Source: Aureococcus anophagefferens (lineage: Eukaryota; Sar; Pelagophyceae; Pelagomonadales; Pelagomonadaceae). From it: a stretch of DNA of 64,000 bases. This document shows, piece after piece, positions 58,694 through 64,000 of this stretch. Below the pieces are notes generated by a model. The model worked only from the letters and a program-made list of their open reading frames with translations. It was not told the DNA's origin and ran no database searches. Each line of letters starts with the position of its first letter. Within the stretch, counting starts at the first letter, position 1. Where the stretch lies: contig NW_008705564.1 of NCBI RefSeq assembly GCF_000186865.1, forward strand, positions 652,203 through 716,202, written 5' to 3'. The translations under genes and the position numbers were made by a program.

Positions 58694-59599
58694 ATGGCGG
58701 CGCGCCTCCTCGTCGTCGCTTGCGTGGCGCACGCGTTGCAACCGCACGCCGGCGATCGCCGCGCTGCCCTGGAACCGCGCGCCTCCTGCGACCGCCGCGC
58801 CTTCGCCGGCGACCGCCGCGCCGCCCTGGAACCGCGCGCCTGCGACCGCCGCGCCTTCGGCGCGCAGGTTGCCGCGCTCCTCACCACGCCCGCGGCGCCC
58901 GCGCTCGCCATCTCCGCCACGACCATGAGCGGCAAGACGCGGCCGGACACGGGCGTCGTGCTCGTCGACGAGCCGACGCAGGTCTCGAGCCGCGGGTCGC
59001 TCGCGGCGGCGGCCGAGGTCGTCACGGCCGACAAGGTCGCGGCGAAGCTCGCCTTCGACAGCCCCTGGCCGCTGCAGAAGGGCAACTACTACGACGTCGA
59101 GGCCAGGTCCAAGGAGGGCGGCGACGGGTGCTTCGTCGTCGTCAAGACGCCGCCGCGCGGCGCCGCGCCGAGCGCGCTGCCGAAGGCGTGGTTCGCGGAC
59201 AACATCTTCAACATCGAGGGCCGCTACGGCGCCTACGGCGCGCCCCAGGACATCAAGCTCGTCGGCGACGCGCCCGCGGGCGACGACCGCCTGCTCGAGT
59301 TCAGCTTCACGGCGCTGTCGCCCTCGAACGCGCAGGTGCTCCGGAAGTGCTTCGTCAAGGCCGTGCGCGTGCCGGGGAGCGGCGACACGGCCATGCTCGT
59401 CGCGGGCACGACGGCGGCGCGCTGGAAGAAGGAGAACGGCGAGGCGACGTCGCGCAAGGTCGCCGAGTCGTTCCGCGTCGTCTCCACGAAGCCCACCTCG
59501 CTCGCCAAGGCCGAGGAGTCCGATTACCGCTTCTACAAGGCGAAGGTGTCCCTGTCGTCGTCCCAGAGCACGGGCGGCGCGCAGTACGGCGGCTTCTAA
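58694..59599 (+). CDS. PsbP-like thylakoid lumen protein
   Basis: It starts MAARLLVVACVAHALQPHAG, a signal peptide as needed for a secondary plastid. A duplicated Arg/Ala stretch (DRRAALEPRA ... CDRRAF, about 58759-58862) follows, then a twin-arginine lumen signal, CDRRAFGAQVAALLTTPAAP with ALAIS as the likely cleavage site. The mature part (about 200 residues) resembles the PsbP fold: SPWPLQKGNYYDVEARSKEG, CFVVVKTPP, FADNIFNIEGRYGAYGAPQD and DYRFYKAKVSL. PsbP proteins support the oxygen-evolving side of photosystem II; PsbP-domain relatives assist assembly. The exact role is inference. An in-frame ATG at 58661 would add 11 residues before the hydrophobic core, so I prefer 58694. The stop is 92 bp from the convergent TIG gene. 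Confidence 0.65.
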   Translation: MAARLLVVACVAHALQPHAGDRRAALEPRASCDRRAFAGDRRAALEPRACDRRAFGAQVAALLTTPAAPALAISATTMSGKTRPDTGVVLVDEPTQVSSRGSLAAAAEVVTADKVAAKLAFDSPWPLQKGNYYDVEARSKEGGDGCFVVVKTPPRGAAPSALPKAWFADNIFNIEGRYGAYGAPQDIKLVGDAPAGDDRLLEFSFTALSPSNAQVLRKCFVKAVRVPGSGDTAMLVAGTTAARWKKENGEATSRKVAESFRVVSTKPTSLAKAEESDYRFYKAKVSLSSSQSTGGAQYGGF

Positions 59600-59690
59600 C
59601 GCGCGGCGGTCTAGTTCGGGCCGGCGCGGCGCGCGCGGGGAAAGGGGGCGGCGGTCGCGGCGGCGCGGCGGCGGCTCTGCGGCGGCGACC

Positions 59691-62600
59691 CTAGCCGAGG
59701 CGCTTCTTGGCGGGCTGGGTCGCCTTCTTCGCGGCGCCCGCGCGGAGGGGGTTCGACGCGCCCGCGAAGCCGCTCGGGCGGCGGGGCGAGACGGCCTCGT
59801 CGTCCATGTCGACGGCGGCGGACGTGGACCGGTCCCGGGGGTCGTGGGCGATGCCGCCGACGACCTTCTTCTTCTTGACCGGGACGGCCGCGCGGGGGCT
59901 GCTCGCCTTGGCGTCCGCGAGCTCGCGCTTGAGGTTGCGGCACTCCGTCTGGAGCTTGCCCACGAGCTTCTTGATCTCGACCTGCTCCTTGATGGACAAG
60001 AGCTGCTGGTCGTCCTTCATGAGGTCGTCCATCTTCTTCTGCAGATGCGGGTTGCCCGCGGCCATCTCGATGCCGTCGTCGAAAATTTCATCATCGTCCT
60101 TCTCCCGCGTCTCGCCGTCGGCGAAGACGGAGAAGCAGGAGCAACTCAGGGACGGGAAGATGTGCGTGACGATCTCCTGCCAGAGCACGGCGCCGAAATA
60201 CAGGCCCGAGAAGGAGATCACGAAGATCGTCACGTACGTGAGGCACTTCCGCGTGTACGCGTGGCGGCCGTCGGCGACGTAGTCCGAGTCGAGCATGACC
60301 CCGACGAGGCAGACGAGCACGGAGCAGACGAGGAGCACGCCCTCGACCGTGTTGTACTCGAAGAAGAGCTTCGCGGCGCTGTCGCGGAGCTCGCGCGTCG
60401 TCATGGACGCGAAGGTCAGCTTGCCGACGGCCTTGCCCCGGGCCATGCGGATGGCCTTGTCCTTGGCCGCGGCCGAGGAGAGCTCCTCGTCGTGGAGGAT
60501 CTTGATGCGGTCCGCGTACTTCGTGAAGATCTCGTCGTGGTTCGACGACGAGAGGTAGGGCAGGTACTTCATCTGGAAGACGCAGGACGTGAACAGGACC
60601 ATGAGCAGCATGGCGAGCTGGAAGGACGCGCTGCTGTGGAAGAGCAAGGTGATGCAGGCCATGCACATCTTCCGGAGCACGACGAACAAGATCCAGTAGG
60701 GCACGTCGGGCTTGAAGCGGTAGTAGAGCATGCCGAGCCGCGCGCGCGTGAGCGACACGTCGTCCAAATACTCCGTGAGCCCCTCCTCGTAGCGGCCCCG
60801 GCCCTGGCAGCGCAGCAGCTGGTCGTCGCGGATGAGGCGCCGCGTCTCCGCGGGGTACATGAGCGCGGCGATGATCAAAGGGTAGCCGAGGATGTAGACG
60901 AAGACGAAGACGACGGCGATGGGCACCAAGGAGTACTGCATCTCGCCCTCCTGCCAGCAGACCTCGTTGGGCTCGGAGGACAGGTACTCGCGCTTCGTCT
61001 CCGTCGCGCCGTCCTCCGCCGCGATCCGCTGGCAGTTGAGCGGGTCGAGCGTGTTCTCGCACATGTACAGATAGATAAAGTAGAACCCGTAGAGCAGCGT
61101 CGACGTGATCATGCCCTTGAGCCTCCGCATGCGCTTGAACATCTCCTTCTTCTTGTGCGCGTACTTCCAGACGAGGTAGCTGCGCCGGAAGAAGTAGAAC
61201 GCGTAGCACGCGGCCGCGAGCCCCAGGGGCCCGAACTGGATCGCGAGCCACTGGACGTCGTACTCCACGGAAATCGAACACTCCGGCGGGAAGACGTCCA
61301 AGAAGTCGAAACTAAAAATCGCGAGGGAGCTGTAGAGCCGCTGGAGCTCCGACGGCCACTCAATCTCCGTCGTCGCGAAGACGCTGAGCACCTGCGCGTA
61401 GTCGACGCCGATGGCGACGACGGCGACGTCGACGCGCTTCTTTTTTAACGTGTAGGCCACGGAGCCGCAGACGAGCACGGCGGACGTCAGCAGGGCGACG
61501 AGGAGCGCGTAGTTCGTCGGGCACTCGACGCACTCGCCGTACGCGCGGTAGTAGAGCAGCTGGTCGCCGCCGTCCCAGCACTCCGGGTTCTTGGTCTTGC
61601 CGTCGTCGAGGTAGGCCATGGACACGTCGCAGCACTTGGCGCACATCGTGTCCGTGTAGCCCGCGTCGCACGTGTTGTTGCCGGCGCACGCGCCGCTCGG
61701 CGAGCACGGCCGGAGCTCGTAGCAGTACGTGTCGCGGTGCGCGTGCCAGGCGTCGCAGGGGATGGCGTCGTCGTCTCTTTTGTCGAGGCGGAAGTAGCCC
61801 GCGAGCGAGTAGGGCTCGCCGGCGTTGCTGTGGTCGACGACGGAGCCCACGGGCTTCTCCGCGCAGAACTCGTCCTCCAACGTGATCACGGAGCAGTTCG
61901 CGAGGGACCCGTCGAAGGCCGACTCGATGGTCCGGCAGGGCTGGACGCCGTCGCAGAAGTGGGGCGTCCCGTCGTCGGACGCGTCGAAGACCCAGGCCTC
62001 GCCGCCGACGCCGAGGCAGAACTCCTGCGCGGCGTCGCACACATCCGCGCACCCAAAGTCCGTCTCGTACGCGGCCAGCGCCGTCTGGCCGTAGTAGTCT
62101 GCTGCGCAGACCATGGTGATCTTCTCGTCGGCCTCCGGGAAGGACACGTTCTGGCCCGCGACGTGGATGTAGAGGCTCTGGGGGCCCACGGTGGAAGGCG
62201 CGGACTCGCAGTGCAGGTACGGCTCGTCGTTCTGGATGCGCCACACGGACGACGCGCGCGACTCCCCCACCAAGATCGGCAGGCATTGCCGCCCTCCAAT
62301 AGTAATATTGACGTCGCCCGCCAGCGCCTCCGTCTCCCCAAAGTTCTTGCCCGAGAACTGGATGCGGTCGCCGGCCGCGTTCGGGTTCGGGTACGCGATC
62401 CTGGAAACGTAGGGCGGGTCGTAGCTGAACGCGCGCGGCGGGCTCACGAAGTCGCCGACGGCGACGGACACGGCCAACCCCGCGCCGACGCCCCGCGGCA
62501 CGGTGAAGTAGAGCAGCTCGTGCGTCGACGCCTCGCCGGAAGGCTGCCTCACGTCGTCGTCGTCGACCTCGACGCCGCCGAAGACGACGCGCGGCTTCTC

Positions 62601-64000
62601 GATGCCAAAGTTCGCGCCGACGATGGCGATCTCGTAGCCGCCCGCCGTCTCGAGGCCGCAGCCGCCCTCGGAGAACCGGTCGCAGGCCGCCTCGACGCAC
62701 ACGCGCTCCCCCTCGTCGTCGAAGCACGCGTCCGCGAGCGGGCTGCGCGTGTAGTCCGACGTCGCGAGGTAGTGAATCGTCGGCTTGGAGAAGTTGAAGC
62801 TCGCGGGCTCCCGCGACGCGACGCACGTCGCCGGGTCGCCGATGTCCGCGCAGGCCGACAGCGTCACGGTCAGCGGCCCCTCCGCCTGGCCCGTCGGGGA
62901 CAGCAGGCCGACGGCCGTCTGGGAGAAGCGGGTCACCTCGAGGAGCTCCGCGTCGCCGCCGCAGAAGGCGACGTCGGAGCAGAAGCGCACGGGCCCCGCG
63001 GACGACCAGCCGCAGCAGAATTCGACGTTCACGTTGGACCCGATGCCAAAGTCGGAGCCGTTGAGCGCGAGCGCCGTGCCGCCCGTCGTCTTCGCCGCCG
63101 ACGGCGTCAGGGTTTCGAGGGTGGACGCGCGGAACGCGAGGGGAATCGACGCGAACTGGCCGGACACGTTGAATACCAGGGAATTCAGGCCCTGGCCGGG
63201 CTCGACGGCTAGCGTCACCCAAGCGTGCTGTTCGTCGTCGGAGGCGACGACGGCGAGGCTCGTCGTCGTCGCCGTGCCCAAGCCGACGGCCGCGACGCCC
63301 GGCGCTCCCAAATTCGCGCCCGTCACCGTCACGGACCCGCCCAACGTCGGGAGCTCCGCGGGCGACACGGCGTCCAGCGTCGGCGGCTCGTAGGCGACGG
63401 CGCCGTTGTCGCCCGGCGCGACGGTCGCGGCCTGCCCCGCGACTTCCACGACCAGCTTCTTGCCGTCGCCGGCGCCCGCGGGGACGGAGACCGTGACCTC
63501 GTCGTGGGTCCAGGCCGTCGCCTCGCACACGACCCCGCCGAGCGTCACGGTCGCGTCCGCCGCCGCCGCGCCGAAGTTGTCGCCCGCGAGCGTCACGGAG
63601 CCGCCGTAGGTCGGCACGAGGCCCGGCGCGGACGCGGCGACCTCAGGCGCGCGGTAGCGCACGTAGAGGACGTCCTCCGTCAAATTGGCGGAGTAGGACG
63701 GCCGGCCGTTGGCGTACAAGACGACGTCGTTCGCTTTGCCGGCCCCTGGCGGGATCTCGTAGTCGACGCGGCGCACCGTGCGGCCCTGGATCACTAACGT
63801 GGACGTGAACGTCGACGGGTCCACGACGGCGCCCGCGCTGACGATGGTCGCCTCCACGCCGCCCACGAGAACCCGCGTCGACGCCGCCGAATCGGAGAAG
63901 TAGTAGCCGATGAGCGACGAGACGGCGGGCGCTTCGTCGTCGTCGAGGCCGCTCGTCCGGTAGCCCGCGGGGTCCGGCTGGTACGCCGCGACGTCGACGA
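59691..64000 (-). CDS. IPT/TIG-repeat multi-pass membrane protein (5' end beyond window)
   Basis: A minus-strand frame, open from the right window edge to a stop at 59691, so at least 1430 residues and partial. The outer part has several IPT/TIG beta-sandwich repeats (LVPTYGGSVTLAGDNFGAAA; ELPTLGGSVTVTGANLGAPG; AKTTGGTALALNGSDFGIGS; SRIAYPNPNAAGDRIQFSGK). A Cys-rich segment follows (CSPSGACAGNNTCDAGYTDT, MCAKCC ... YGECVECPTNYALLVALLTS), then about seven to eight helices (LLYGFYFIYLYMCENTL; SLVPIAVVFVFVYILGYPLI; YWILFVVLRKMCMACITLLF; VEGVLLVCSVLVCLVGVML; YVTIFVISFSGLYFGAVLW). A coiled coil and a basic tail end it (PVKKKKVVGG). The layout is a large surface receptor- or TRP-like protein of stramenopiles; no ligand or channel function is shown. 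Confidence 0.75.
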   Translation of the reverse strand, partial: VDVAAYQPDPAGYRTSGLDDDEAPAVSSLIGYYFSDSAASTRVLVGGVEATIVSAGAVVDPSTFTSTLVIQGRTVRRVDYEIPPGAGKANDVVLYANGRPSYSANLTEDVLYVRYRAPEVAASAPGLVPTYGGSVTLAGDNFGAAAADATVTLGGVVCEATAWTHDEVTVSVPAGAGDGKKLVVEVAGQAATVAPGDNGAVAYEPPTLDAVSPAELPTLGGSVTVTGANLGAPGVAAVGLGTATTTSLAVVASDDEQHAWVTLAVEPGQGLNSLVFNVSGQFASIPLAFRASTLETLTPSAAKTTGGTALALNGSDFGIGSNVNVEFCCGWSSAGPVRFCSDVAFCGGDAELLEVTRFSQTAVGLLSPTGQAEGPLTVTLSACADIGDPATCVASREPASFNFSKPTIHYLATSDYTRSPLADACFDDEGERVCVEAACDRFSEGGCGLETAGGYEIAIVGANFGIEKPRVVFGGVEVDDDDVRQPSGEASTHELLYFTVPRGVGAGLAVSVAVGDFVSPPRAFSYDPPYVSRIAYPNPNAAGDRIQFSGKNFGETEALAGDVNITIGGRQCLPILVGESRASSVWRIQNDEPYLHCESAPSTVGPQSLYIHVAGQNVSFPEADEKITMVCAADYYGQTALAAYETDFGCADVCDAAQEFCLGVGGEAWVFDASDDGTPHFCDGVQPCRTIESAFDGSLANCSVITLEDEFCAEKPVGSVVDHSNAGEPYSLAGYFRLDKRDDDAIPCDAWHAHRDTYCYELRPCSPSGACAGNNTCDAGYTDTMCAKCCDVSMAYLDDGKTKNPECWDGGDQLLYYRAYGECVECPTNYALLVALLTSAVLVCGSVAYTLKKKRVDVAVVAIGVDYAQVLSVFATTEIEWPSELQRLYSSLAIFSFDFLDVFPPECSISVEYDVQWLAIQFGPLGLAAACYAFYFFRRSYLVWKYAHKKKEMFKRMRRLKGMITSTLLYGFYFIYLYMCENTLDPLNCQRIAAEDGATETKREYLSSEPNEVCWQEGEMQYSLVPIAVVFVFVYILGYPLIIAALMYPAETRRLIRDDQLLRCQGRGRYEEGLTEYLDDVSLTRARLGMLYYRFKPDVPYWILFVVLRKMCMACITLLFHSSASFQLAMLLMVLFTSCVFQMKYLPYLSSSNHDEIFTKYADRIKILHDEELSSAAAKDKAIRMARGKAVGKLTFASMTTRELRDSAAKLFFEYNTVEGVLLVCSVLVCLVGVMLDSDYVADGRHAYTRKCLTYVTIFVISFSGLYFGAVLWQEIVTHIFPSLSCSCFSVFADGETREKDDDEIFDDGIEMAAGNPHLQKKMDDLMKDDQQLLSIKEQVEIKKLVGKLQTECRNLKRELADAKASSPRAAVPVKKKKVVGGIAHDPRDRSTSAAVDMDDEAVSPRRPSGFAGASNPLRAGAAKKATQPAKKRLG

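Overview
The window is nuclear DNA of a GC-rich eukaryote. The best match is a marine stramenopile alga, most likely a pelagophyte close to Aureococcus anophagefferens. The evidence is strongly GC-biased codons, spliceosomal introns, a plastid-lumen-targeted PsbP-like protein with a signal peptide ahead of a twin-arginine lumen signal, Rab21, a formin, a ROCO GTPase, a phosphagen kinase, a GH6 cellulase and an IP3-receptor-like protein. Above all, the window carries many near-identical introner elements, that is, transposon-derived introns of the type known from Aureococcus and Micromonas. The species name is inference; no marker gene is present.

Layout. 1-10.8 kb: membrane PAS protein (-), Rab21 (+), 4CL-like acyl-CoA synthetase (+), PH/PDZ-like/FH2 formin (-), armadillo protein (-). 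11-24 kb: ROCO-type protein, secreted beta-helix protein with an in-frame stop, PX-like protein, polysaccharide deacetylase, CSTPP1/C11orf49-like protein, RING-MYND protein. 24-34 kb: WD40 protein, F-box-like protein, two RING proteins, ARB2/FAM172-like protein, SET-domain protein, YqaJ-like nuclease with a GYF-like segment. 34-43 kb: a gene-poor, duplication-rich stretch with three paralogous multi-pass membrane genes (two frameshifted), a relic of a fourth, a degenerate CGGTTACGGT satellite, a tandem sulfotransferase and an ankyrin protein. 43-64 kb: GH6 cellulase, an 11-kb IP3-receptor-like gene, a small MGAGAS protein, a phosphagen kinase, the PsbP-like protein and an IPT/TIG multi-pass membrane protein that runs off the right edge.

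The dominant signal is transposon-made introns. I find 14 well-preserved copies in two families: A, about 192 bp, 7 copies; B, about 186-203 bp, 7 copies. A much older B-like copy is also visible. Each clear copy is flanked by an 8-bp target duplication that starts with GT or GC. The upstream duplicate supplies the 5' splice donor and the element end (CAG) supplies the acceptor. Removing duplicate plus element restores the reading frame in every host gene where both flanks are readable. Families A and B share an internal core, so they are related. No transposase gene is present.

Genes are tightly packed and often convergent, with 1-15 bp between stop codons. There is no operon logic; the genes are unrelated housekeeping, signalling and secretory functions. 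Limits: one 50-base N gap (46385-46434), a single N (35333), and several single-locus frame breaks that could be assembly errors.
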